A stretch of 64,000 nt of DNA from Breoghania sp. L-A4 (GTDB taxonomy: Bacteria; Pseudomonadota; Alphaproteobacteria; Rhizobiales; Stappiaceae): positions 3,387,579 to 3,451,578 of the forward strand of contig NZ_CP031841.1 in the NCBI RefSeq assembly GCF_003432385.1, read 5' to 3'. The position numbers and the translations under genes are program-made. The notes beneath the pieces are model-generated. The model was not told the origin of the DNA. It ran no database searches and saw only the letters and a list, made by a program, of their open reading frames with translations. Shown one piece after another: positions 54,153 to 61,793 of this stretch. Numbering within the stretch: the first letter of the stretch is position 1; every line of letters starts with the position of its first letter.

Positions 54153-55148
54153 ATGATCCGTTCCCTCACCCTGATCGCCGCGCTCTGCGCGAGCGTCATG
54201 GGCGCGAGCATCCTGGGCACCACGGCCGGCTTCGCCGGCGAACGTCCCGTTCTGCGTGGCGACATCACCGTGGAAAGCAACATCGCCACGATCGGCGACT
54301 TCTTCGTCAACGCCGGCCACATGGCGCTGACGCCGCTGTTCCGGGCACCGGATCTTGGCCAGTCGGGAACCGTGTCCGCCTCATTCGTCATGGACCGTGC
54401 CGCGTCGGCCGGACTCGCCAACCCCGACCGCGACAATCTCACCGAGGTGATCGTCCGCCGCGCCAGCACCAAGATCACCCCGGACATGATCACCAGCATG
54501 CTGCGCGAGGCGCTCGCGGAGCGGATCGGCGCCGTCAGCACGGACAGCATCGACGTCAACTTCGCGCATGCCCTGCCGCGGGAAGAAGCAAGCGCTACCG
54601 CCACCGTGCCCCTGTATCTTGAGCAGCTCGACTATTCCGCCCGCTCGGGCCGCTTCGATGCACGGCTGACCGTCCGCCAGGGTCACCGCGACAAGACCAT
54701 CGCCATCGCCGGTACCGCGGTTGAGACGGTCGACGTGGCGATCCTGGCGCGCCGGCTGCTGCGCGGCGACACGGTGCAGCGCTCCGACCTGTCAACCCAG
54801 CGCATTCCGCGCAACCGGCTGCGCGCGGCCAATGTCATCGATGCCGCCGATATCGTCGGCCTGGTCGCACGCCGCAGCCAGCGCCCCGGCCAACCGCTGA
54901 TAAGCCGCGACTTCCAGCCGCCCCTGATGGTCAAGCGGCGCGAGAAGGTCATCATCACATACCGCGTGCCCGGGATGCTGCTCACCGTCCAGGGACAGGC
55001 GCTTGAGGACGGCTCCGAAGGCGACACGATCGAGGTTCTGAACGCCCAGTCGCTTCGCCGCATCGAAGCCACCGTTTCCGGTCCCGGCCGGGTCACAGTC
55101 ATCAGCGGCACGTCTCACGTCGCCGGTCTCAGGGAGGCGCTGCAATGA
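54153..55148 (+). CDS. flgA: Flagellar P-ring assembly chaperone FlgA
   Basis: 331 residues. A signal peptide (MIRSLTLIAALCASVMGASILG) is followed by the FlgA domain with the SAF-like region VAILARRLLRGDTVQRSDLSTQRIPRNRL and the C-terminal VKRREKVIITYRVPGMLLTVQGQALEDGSEGD. It is periplasmic and assists FlgI ring assembly. It overlaps flgH by four bases. Confidence 0.94.
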   Translation: MIRSLTLIAALCASVMGASILGTTAGFAGERPVLRGDITVESNIATIGDFFVNAGHMALTPLFRAPDLGQSGTVSASFVMDRAASAGLANPDRDNLTEVIVRRASTKITPDMITSMLREALAERIGAVSTDSIDVNFAHALPREEASATATVPLYLEQLDYSARSGRFDARLTVRQGHRDKTIAIAGTAVETVDVAILARRLLRGDTVQRSDLSTQRIPRNRLRAANVIDAADIVGLVARRSQRPGQPLISRDFQPPLMVKRREKVIITYRVPGMLLTVQGQALEDGSEGDTIEVLNAQSLRRIEATVSGPGRVTVISGTSHVAGLREALQ

Positions 55149-55906
55149 GTGCCCAGCGTCTTGGTCTCATCTCCTGCCGCGCATTGACGGCGTGCTGCCT
55201 TGCGGCGATCACAGCCGGCTGCAGCGCCGCCGACAGGCTTAAGAACATCGGCGAGGCACCTTCGCTGAGCGCCATTCAGGATCCGACAACCACCGCCGGC
55301 TACCGCCCCGTGCAGATGCCGATGCCACAACCGACCCAGGTTCACTACAGCCCCAACTCGCTGTGGCGTTCCGGCGCGCGCACCTTCTTCAAGGACCAGC
55401 GCGCCCGCCAGATCGGCGACATCCTCACCGTTCTGGTGACGATTTCCGACAAGGCGGAGATCGACAACGCGACGTCCCGTTCGCGAACCTCCTCCGACAG
55501 CGTCGGCGCCGGCGGGGCGATCGGCAGCGCGATCGACACGATCCTGCTGCCCGCGGGCATGGCGGCGAGCAACCTCGCCGACATTTCCTCCGGCTCCAAC
55601 CAGAGCGGTTCAGGATCTGTGGATCGCGCGGAAGTGCTGCAGACGACCGTCTCCGCGGTCGTCACCCAGGTGCTGCCGAACGGCAATCTCGTGATCGAGG
55701 GACGCCAGGAGATCCGGGTGAACTTCGAAGTGCGCGAGTTGATCGTCGCCGGTGTGATCCGGCCCGAGGACGTGGGCGCAGAGAACACCATCGAGTCGTC
55801 GAAGATCGCCGAGGCCCGCATCTCGTATGGCGGCCGCGGGCAGATCACGGAAGTCCAGCAGCCGCGTTACGGCAGCCAGGTCCTCGACATCATCCTGCCG
55901 TTCTAG
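55145..55906 (+). CDS. flgH: Flagellar L-ring lipoprotein FlgH
   Basis: 253 residues. The lipobox Cys is at about residue 26 (AAITAGCSA). The L-ring signatures are NSLWRSGARTFFKDQRARQIGDILTVLVTISDKAEIDN and VVTQVLPNGNLVIEGRQEIRVNFEVRELIVAGVIRPEDV. It forms the outer-membrane ring. It is followed by a strong terminator at 56048. Confidence 0.96.
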   Translation: MSAQRLGLISCRALTACCLAAITAGCSAADRLKNIGEAPSLSAIQDPTTTAGYRPVQMPMPQPTQVHYSPNSLWRSGARTFFKDQRARQIGDILTVLVTISDKAEIDNATSRSRTSSDSVGAGGAIGSAIDTILLPAGMAASNLADISSGSNQSGSGSVDRAEVLQTTVSAVVTQVLPNGNLVIEGRQEIRVNFEVRELIVAGVIRPEDVGAENTIESSKIAEARISYGGRGQITEVQQPRYGSQVLDIILPF

Positions 55907-56047
55907 GACGGCCCCGCCTGCGTCCCACGGGGCGCAGGCCTTGCCGATACGGTCACATGCTGCCGGTGTCGGGATCTGGATTTTCGCCAGGACCTTCGCC
56001 GGCCAGAGCCCCCGCAGATCGCCCCCGCTCCCCGGGGCCGATCCGCG

Positions 56048-56092
56048 AAAACGGGCGCGGCGCAATGCTCCCCAGCGTGCCGCGCCCGTTTT
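56048..56092 (+). terminator. Intrinsic terminator after flgH
   Basis: AAAACGGGCGCGGC and GCCGCGCCCGTTTT form a perfect 14-base-pair stem with a 17-base loop. The sequence is symmetrical and can terminate from either side. With the dksA terminator it accounts for the 328-bp gap 55907-56234. Confidence 0.85.
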
Positions 56093-56170
56093 GATTCAAC
56101 AAACACGACAACCCGGCCGGCAGCGCGAACGAGGCCGGCAGCACGACAGGACACGGTCCAACGCGCAGTC

Positions 56171-56199
56171 AAAAAGAAAACGCCGCCCGGAGGCGGCGC
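56171..56199 (-). terminator. Intrinsic terminator after dksA
   Basis: CGCCGCC and GGCGGCG pair around a four-base loop. On the minus strand the stem is followed by TTTTCTTTTT. It lies about 36 bp after the dksA stop. Confidence 0.88.
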
Positions 56200-56234
56200 T
56201 AACAAATCTCTGTTTTGGAAGGAGGTCTTCCCGC

Positions 56235-56651
56235 TCAATCGTCGCGATAGACGCGTTCGCGGCGCTCGTGGCGCTCCTGCGCTTCAACCGACAAGGTGGC
56301 GATCGGCCGGGCGTCAAGACGCTTCACCGAGATCGCTTCGCCGGTTTCTTCGCAGTAGCCGTAGCTGCCGTCCTCGATGCGCTGCAATGCGGCGTCGATC
56401 TTGGAGATCAGCTTGCGCTGCCGATCCCTTGCACGAAGCTCGATCGAGCGATCCGATTCCGACGATGCCCGATCCGCGAGATCGGGGTGGTTCTGGCTTT
56501 CCTCCTGAAGGTGGGTCAGCGTTTCCCGACTTTCACGGAGGATCTCTTCCTTCCATACGAGCAGCTTGGTGCGAAAATACTCGCGCTGCCTCTCGTTCAT
56601 GAACGGATCGCCCTCTTTGGGACGATATTCTTCCTCAACTGCAACCGTCAT
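56235..56651 (-). CDS. dksA: RNA polymerase-binding protein DksA
   Basis: 138 residues. A coiled-coil (FRTKLLVWKEEILRESRETLTHLQEE) is followed by DRASSESDRSIELRARDRQRKLISKIDAALQRIEDGSYGYCEETGEAISVKRLDARPIATLSVEAQERHERRER. The zinc-finger region retains only one cysteine, as in other alphaproteobacterial DksA proteins, so the site is redox-insensitive or zinc-free. It acts with ppGpp on transcription. The ATG at 56651 is chosen; upstream codons are not family-like. It lies inside the flagellar block. Confidence 0.92.
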   Translation of the reverse strand: MTVAVEEEYRPKEGDPFMNERQREYFRTKLLVWKEEILRESRETLTHLQEESQNHPDLADRASSESDRSIELRARDRQRKLISKIDAALQRIEDGSYGYCEETGEAISVKRLDARPIATLSVEAQERHERRERVYRDD

Positions 56652-56853
56652 GAGCAACTCCGGAAACCTACTAAGGCCGGGCGGAATATAGCGGCGCTCT
56701 CGCCCCACGACAACGCCGGAGATATGAAATTTCCGTCAAACAAATACGGAGGGCAAAAATCCGCAGGGTCCTGCCGGATCCAAGGCCTCAAAGCGTCCGC
56801 ATCGACCCGTGCAATTGCTTGAAATCCAAGGCGCTGCAACGCGGAACCGTCGC

Positions 56854-57273
56854 TCAAGCGGGAAACCGGCCAAGCTTGGCGAGCTCGACGCGGGCGCGCA
56901 ATTCTATGTCGTCAATCATCGCTTCCAGCGACGGATCACCCGATGGCGCGCGCATGCTGATGAGCTGGGTGATTCGCTCCAGCCGCTCGCCCGGGACATT
57001 GCCCGCAAGCAGCGCCGCATGCATCGCCTCCAGTGCATCGAGCATGTCGTGGCCGCGCTTCACCGCCCGTTTGCGGCCCACCAACGGATCGTCAATCTCC
57101 TGCAACGACAACAGCGCGTCGACGCCATGCACCGCGCCGCTGCCGGCGACCGTTCCCGAGCGGGCGCTTTCCGTGGGCTCCTCGGTGGAAAAGGTCGCCC
57201 CGGACTTCTTGTTGCGCTTGGCGGCCGGGCGCGATTGCACGCCGGACAGATTTCCTGGGCCGGAAATTCGCAT
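56854..57273 (-). CDS. fliX: Flagellar assembly regulator FliX
   Basis: 139 residues with the FliX pattern MRISGP at the start, GVDALLSLQEIDDPLVGRKRAVKRGHDMLDALEAMHAALLAGNVPGERLERI in the middle and DIELRARVELAKLG at the end. In Caulobacter FliX couples basal-body assembly to the activity of the sigma-54 activator FlbD. Here it is divergent from flgI, whose upstream region carries a sigma-54 promoter. Confidence 0.92.
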   Translation of the reverse strand: MRISGPGNLSGVQSRPAAKRNKKSGATFSTEEPTESARSGTVAGSGAVHGVDALLSLQEIDDPLVGRKRAVKRGHDMLDALEAMHAALLAGNVPGERLERITQLISMRAPSGDPSLEAMIDDIELRARVELAKLGRFPA

Positions 57274-57469
57274 GATCGTCGAGTGTTCCTCTGGCTTTGT
57301 GTGTCACAGGCAGAAACTGCCACCAGTGTAATGCAATTTTCCGCCAAGCGGCAGAATTTGCCGAGACGGACTTGGGACTGGCTGTGAATTTCCTCGTAGC
57401 GCTTCAATGTGGTGAAATTTAGCTCTTAAGAAACAACGACTTGCGAAATATCGCGTCCGCGCCTCGCTG

Positions 57470-57485
57470 TGGCACGGCTCTCGCA
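57470..57485 (+). promoter_or_regulatory. Sigma-54 promoter of the flgI operon
   Basis: TGGCACGGCTCTCGCA matches TGGCACG-N4-TTGCA with one mismatch and correct GG/GC spacing. The flgI ATG at 57526 is 41 bp downstream, giving a short leader. Confidence 0.75.
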
Positions 57486-57525
57486 TTCCTTTTGGCCAAG
57501 TTGCAACCGACTTCGGACCAGCACC

Positions 57526-58692
57526 ATGACCTTCGCGCCCCGCCTCCTGACCACCTTGCTGCGCCCCGCCATCGTGGCCGCGGCGACGGCATGTGCGGTG
57601 GCAGGCCTCCTAGCCGGCAGCACGATGATGCCGGGCGGAAGTGCCGAGGCGGCCTCGCGCATCAAGGACATCGCCGATTTCGAGGGCATCCGTGAAAACC
57701 AGCTGATCGGTTACGGCCTCGTTGTCGGCCTGGAAGGTACGGGCGACAGCCTCAACAACGCGCCTTTCACGCGCCAGAGCCTGCAGGCCATGCTGGAGCG
57801 GCTGGGCGTCAACACCCGCGGCGTCAATATCAACACCAAGAATGTCGCCGCCGTCATGGTGACGGCGAACCTGCCGGCGTTTTCCACGCAAGGCACCCGC
57901 GTCGACGTCTCCGTCAGCGCGCTGGGCGACTCCAAGAGTCTGCAGGGCGGCACCTTGCTCGTGACACCGCTGCTTGGCGCGGATGGTGAGGTTTACGCCA
58001 TCGCCCAGGGCCCGCTGGCGATCGGCGGCTTTTCGGCCGGCGGCGACGCGGCGACCATCACCCGCGGGGTCCCGACCTCGGGCCGCATCTCCAACGGTGG
58101 CCTGGTTGAGCGCGAGGTGGAATTCCAGCTCGCATCGATGACCTCCCTGCGGGTCGCCTTGCGCAATCCCGATCTGACCACGGCCCGCCGCATTGCGCTG
58201 GCGATCAACGAACTGATCGGCCTGCCGACGGCGGAGCCCGCCGACCCCAGCACCGTGCGCCTGACCCTGCCGCGCGATTATGACGGCAACATTGTCGACC
58301 TGCTCACCGATATCGAGCAGTTACTCATCGAGCCCGACCTGCCCGCCAAGATCGTCATCGACGAGAAGTCCGGGATCATCGTCATCGGCCAGAACGTGCG
58401 GGTGTCCACCGTGGCCGTGGCGCAGGGCAACCTGACCGTGACGATTTCCGAGAGCCCCGAGGTCAGTCAGCCGGGACCGTTCTCAAACGGCCAGACGGTT
58501 GTCGTGCCACGCTCCGACCTCACCGTGACGGACGGCGGCGACCGGCAGCTGGCTCTGGTGCGCGAAAGCGTGACGCTGCAGCAATTGGTCGACGGGCTCA
58601 ACGCCCTGGGCATCGGTCCGCGCGATCTCATCTCGATCCTTCAGGCGATCAAGGCGTCCGGCGCGCTGCAAGCGGAAATCGAGGTGATGTAA
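57526..58692 (+). CDS. flgI: Flagellar P-ring protein FlgI
   Basis: 388 residues. A signal peptide is followed by RIKDIADFEGIRENQLIGYGLVVGLEGTGDSLNNAPFTRQSL, the FlgI signature, and GDRQLALVRESVTLQQLVDGLNALGIGPRDLISILQAIKASGALQAEIEVM at the end. It forms the periplasmic P ring. The ATG at 57526 is chosen over an ATG 19 codons upstream. It overlaps flgJ by one base (TAATG). Confidence 0.96.
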   Translation: MTFAPRLLTTLLRPAIVAAATACAVAGLLAGSTMMPGGSAEAASRIKDIADFEGIRENQLIGYGLVVGLEGTGDSLNNAPFTRQSLQAMLERLGVNTRGVNINTKNVAAVMVTANLPAFSTQGTRVDVSVSALGDSKSLQGGTLLVTPLLGADGEVYAIAQGPLAIGGFSAGGDAATITRGVPTSGRISNGGLVEREVEFQLASMTSLRVALRNPDLTTARRIALAINELIGLPTAEPADPSTVRLTLPRDYDGNIVDLLTDIEQLLIEPDLPAKIVIDEKSGIIVIGQNVRVSTVAVAQGNLTVTISESPEVSQPGPFSNGQTVVVPRSDLTVTDGGDRQLALVRESVTLQQLVDGLNALGIGPRDLISILQAIKASGALQAEIEVM

Positions 58693-59057
58693 TGGCCACC
58701 GATCCGCTTTTCACCAGCCAGACCCAATCGCAGGCTCAGCTCCAGACACAATTGCTGGCCCGGATGAAGGGGCAGCAACAGACGAACGGCCCGGCCGCGC
58801 GCGACGCGGCGGCGAAACTCAACGACCCCACCCGCGCCGTGGCCGAGGATTTCGAAGCGGTTTTTCTGCAGAACATGTTCAACGCGATGTTCGAAACCGT
58901 CGAGGGCGGCGGCACGTTCGGCGATTCAAACGCCTCGGAAACCTGGCGCGGCATGCTCGCCGAAGAATACGCCAAGACGGTCGTCAAGGCTGGCGGCATC
59001 GGCATCGCCGAGTCGGTGCAAAGCGAACTCATCGCATTACAGGAAGGCCATTTCTAA
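58692..59057 (+). CDS. flgJ: FlgJ-like rod-binding protein
   Basis: 121 residues. The rod-binding domain is VAEDFEAVFLQNMFNAMFETVEGGGTFGDSNASETWRGMLAEEYAKTVVKAGGIGIAESVQSEL. It lacks the muramidase domain of enterobacterial FlgJ, as is normal in alphaproteobacteria where it is also called CheL. It probably caps or scaffolds rod assembly. It overlaps flgI and the flgN-like gene by one base each. Confidence 0.9.
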   Translation: MATDPLFTSQTQSQAQLQTQLLARMKGQQQTNGPAARDAAAKLNDPTRAVAEDFEAVFLQNMFNAMFETVEGGGTFGDSNASETWRGMLAEEYAKTVVKAGGIGIAESVQSELIALQEGHF

Positions 59058-59539
59058 TGAGCACGATGACCAGCCAGGAGAGCGCTCCGCGCCGGGCGAT
59101 CACCACCCGGGCCGAAGCGGAAGCCGAATGCGCCACTCTGGAGCGGACGATGAATTCGCTGCTGATGGCGATCGAGGAGGAAACCGCCCTGGTGCGCGCC
59201 GGCAAGCTCAGCGAGGCGGGCGACCTGCAGCCGCGCAAGGCCGACCTGATGCAGACCTACATCGCGATGATGAACCGCACCCGCAGCAACTCCGTCGCGC
59301 TCGGCAACCTCGCGCCGGACGCGGTGACGGCGCTGCGAAGCCGGCACTCGGAATTCCAGGCGGTGCTGAAGATCAATCTCGCGGTGCTGTCCACCGCGCG
59401 TGAAGTGGCCGAAGGTCTTGTGCGGACCGTGGCCAAATGCGTCGGCACCATCCAGCCGCCCAAGACCTATGGCCGCGCGGGCTCGCCGCCCGCGGGACCG
59501 GTCTCCGCCCACGGCATCTCCGTGAACCGCAGCCTCTAG
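59057..59539 (+). CDS. flgN: FlgN-like flagellar chaperone
   Basis: 160 residues, mostly helical (ECATLERTMNSLLMAIEEETALVRAGKLSEAGDLQPRKADLMQTYIAMMNRTR), matching the FlgN-type export chaperone in position and pattern. Assignment relies partly on context after flgJ. The TAG stop (59537-59539) is part of the CTAG target at which an IS5-family element has inserted, so the coding sequence is undamaged. Confidence 0.75.
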   Translation: MSTMTSQESAPRRAITTRAEAEAECATLERTMNSLLMAIEEETALVRAGKLSEAGDLQPRKADLMQTYIAMMNRTRSNSVALGNLAPDAVTALRSRHSEFQAVLKINLAVLSTAREVAEGLVRTVAKCVGTIQPPKTYGRAGSPPAGPVSAHGISVNRSL

Positions 59540-60378
59540 GTCACATACTCATAAACGGGATTCCCTTGGCGCGAGGGTTCTGATTCACTGACCACCATCA
59601 ATGGAGGTCAGGATGGCTCGCTTCGATCTGACGGATTTCGAGTGGTCTGTGATACAGCCGCTTCTGCCGACAAAGGTGCGTGGGGTCCCGCGCGCCGATG
59701 ACCGCAAGGTGCTGAACGGCATCTTCTGGCGGCTGCGCACGGGAGCGCCTTGGGCCGACATTCCGGCGCGCTATGGCCCGTACACGACCTGCGTCAACCG
59801 CTTCAACCGCTGGCGCAAGGCCGGTCATTGGGCACGCATTCTTGAAGCGGTATCAGATGCTTACGACGGTGACGTGCAGATGATCGACTCGTCATCGATC
59901 CGCGTTCACCAGCATGCCGCCAACGGCCAAAAAAAGAGGAGCGATCCCGTTGCATGGGTCGCTCGCGCGGCGGCCTGACCACCAAGATCCATGCGCTCGT
60001 CGACGCCGAGGGCCGGCCGATCCGCCTCAAGCTGACCGAAGGCCAGGCCCACGACGGACGCTCGGCCACCGACATGTTCGAAACGCTCAAGGCCGGTCAC
60101 ATCCTGCTCGCCGACCGCGCCTATGACAGCGATGCCTTGCGCGCCGAAATGGCCGCGCGGGGCGCATGGGCCAACATCCGCGCCATGCCGAACCGCGTCA
60201 AAACCTTCCCCTTCAGCGCCTGGGTTTATCGACAACGCAACGCCGTCGAGCGTTTCTTTAGCAAACTCAAACACTTCAGGGCCATTGCCACACGATACGA
60301 CAAGCGCGACGACAATTTTCTCGCGTCAGTCCAACTCGCTTCAATCCGCATATGGTTGCGAACTTATGAGTCGGTCAC
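59540..60378 (+). mobile_element. IS5-family insertion sequence (IS427-like group), 839 bp
   Basis: Ends GTCACATACTCATAA (left) and the reverse complement of CTTATGAGTCGGTCAC (right) form imperfect terminal repeats (12 of 16 positions). The element is flanked by CTAG on both sides (59536-59539 and 60379-60382), the expected target duplication. It contains a two-frame transposase joined by a slippery A7 run. Confidence 0.88.
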
Positions 60379-60382
60379 CTAG
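59613..60382 (+). CDS. IS5-family transposase, two frames joined by -1 frameshifting
   Basis: The first frame (MARFDLTDFEWSVIQPLLP onward) contains the first catalytic Asp in QMIDSSSIRVHQHA. The second frame (MGRSRGGLTTKIHALVDAEG, LLADRAYDSD with the second Asp, YRQRNAVERFFSKLKHFRAIATRYDKR with Glu) completes the DDE domain. The A-AAA-AAG heptamer near 59930-59936 is a classic -1 slippery site in the right frame. The start at 59613 follows GGAGG. The stop TAG is supplied by the flanking target copy CTAG at 60379-60382. Confidence 0.88.
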
Positions 60383-60648
60383 AGCGTTTCCTTGTCAAAT
60401 GGGATCAATTCTGTTGGTCCAAACCGGTTCGATCCGCGAGGAAACGGGCGAACGGCGTAGCCCATGCTACGGCGGAGGCCGTTGACGCGGCGGGCGGCCG
60501 GTTTCGACCAACCCTTTGGGCGGGATGAATTTTCCCGATTATCGGCGAGGCCCGTCTCGGCCATATCCGCGATATGCCCTTCGCCAATCCTCTTGATCCT
60601 CGACAAAATTCATCGCCGCAGAATGGTTCCATTTAACAAGGAACCGCT
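60383..60648. mobile_element. MITE-like element, 266 bp, no transposase
   Basis: Terminal inverted repeats of about 30 bp: left AGCGTTTCCTTGTCAAATG..., right reverse complement AGCGGTTCCTTGTTAAATG..., both ending ATTCTG. Flanking CTAG copies are at 60379-60382 and 60649-60652. Internal GATGAATTTT and AAAATTCATC also pair, so the RNA or single strand would fold strongly. No credible protein is encoded. Confidence 0.75.
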
Positions 60649-60865
60649 CTAGGCAGCCGTAGCCTCCCGGGCGCCGGCGGCTCGCTCACGCGCGGCTGCC
60701 GGGACGCCCTCCGCGACACGGCGAATCGGCGCCCGTGCTGCCCTCCGCGAAATCCGTTAAATTTTAGTAAAATTATCAGGCCTCCATTAGAAGAACCTTA
60801 GAGTCCTAAGCTTATTTTGTTCCATGATTTGAGCGGCGCGAAAGGTCACGCCGAAGGAGACGATC

Positions 60866-61263
60866 ATGGATACAGGAGCAGTCAGACCACTGCCGATCCA
60901 GGTTATATCGCCCAGCCCCCGGGCTCCTGAAGCAACCACACCTGTGGCGAAGACAGATATTCCGGAGGCTCAGGCCGTTTCGCCAGCGCGCGAGACCCTG
61001 GCTCGGCTTGCCACCTTCCCCGAGGCTCGAGACGAAAGCCGCGACAAGGCACAAGGCGTGGCCGTCGAACGCCGGCTGAAGCGCGAGAATATTCGAGACA
61101 GCGTGACCGACACGCTGGTGTTCCGCGAAGTGGACGAGACATCGGGCGAGGTCATTCGACAAATCCCGAGGAGTCCATCCTGCGGTTGCGCCGCGCGCTT
61201 GCAGACACAGAGCAGTCCTCGGCCTACGCCGCAACGACTGCCAGCGTGAACCGCACCTACTGA
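60866..61263 (+). pseudogene. flaG: FlaG-like flagellar protein, frameshifted as sequenced
   Basis: The reading frame runs to VFREVDETSGEVIRQIP, the FlaG signature, then changes frame. The expected ending (EESILRLRRALADTEQSSAYAATTASVNRTY) is present in another frame, ending at 61263. Adding one C to the three-C run near 61166-61168 restores a protein of about 132 residues. FlaG influences filament length in other bacteria. It lies just upstream of the flagellin genes and is followed by a hairpin terminator. Confidence 0.75.
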
Positions 61264-61290
61264 TCCCCTGCCCCATCGCGACACTGCCCG

Positions 61291-61327
61291 CCGCAGGCGC
61301 ACCCAACCGGTGCCGCCTGCGGTTTGC
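61291..61327 (+). terminator. Hairpin after flaG
   Basis: CCGCAGGCGCACC and GGTGCCGCCTGCGG pair with one bulge and are followed by TTTGCGTT. It is a good stem with a weak T tract. Confidence 0.65.
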
Positions 61328-61747
61328 GTTCGGCCGTCCGCGCGCGGCTCCGCAGCCCTGCGCGTCAAAACGGGGCAACGGCCGGCTGCGCGGAGTGCAA
61401 ATGGGCGCGGCGCACCGCTTAACCTTCCAGAAACCAAAAATGCAGGTCGAAAACGAGCCGATTCCTTGCGCAGAAATGGCGGATTTTGGCCATTCAAGAC
61501 CCTGAATCAGGGCACGCCTACGCAGATATATCGGGGCCAATTTTTTCATGGTGATTGTTATGCACCTGCAAATAGTAAACTCGCATTATTGGCAATTCTT
61601 ACTAGCGATAAATAAGTAATTTGCGCAGAGTTGCATACGTTGATTAAACAAAATACGTGATATTTATATCAATTAATATAGCTATTACATACATTGTACT
61701 TCAGCGTTCATATCCGCTTAAGGGGGGAGACCTAGGTTCCTATGGCG
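61328..61747. other. Promoter-proximal AT-rich stretch before flagellin 1
   Basis: From about 61540 to 61700 the base composition turns strongly AT-rich, in contrast to the GC-rich surroundings, and no gene is visible. It presumably holds the flagellin promoter and regulator sites. I could not identify a clear sigma-54 or sigma-28 promoter. Confidence 0.4.
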
Positions 61748-61785
61748 CATCCAGAAGGATGTGTTGTTTGAGTTCCACGAAGGAA
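61748..61785 (+). promoter_or_regulatory. Two-hairpin 5' leader of flagellin 1
   Basis: Stem 1: CATCC-AGAA-GGATG (61748-61761), extendable by a G-T and a C-G pair. Stem 2: GTTCC-ACGAA-GGAA (61772-61785), whose 3' arm is the purine-rich ribosome site 8 bases before the ATG. The same arrangement precedes the second flagellin. Confidence 0.65.
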
Positions 61786-61793
61786 TCCCAGTT

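Noticed and set aside
57340-57360. TTGGCGGAAAATTGCA on the minus strand as a sigma-54 promoter for fliX
   Set aside because: Only nine bases separate GG from GC, whereas sigma-54 requires ten.
60425-60440. GGTTCGATCC string resembling a tRNA T-arm
   Set aside because: There is no acceptor stem or anticodon arm around it, and it lies inside the repeat element. No tRNA gene is visible in this window.
60464-60652. Small open frames inside the MITE-like element
   Set aside because: They are arbitrary frames through inverted repeats with no ribosome site or conserved protein pattern.
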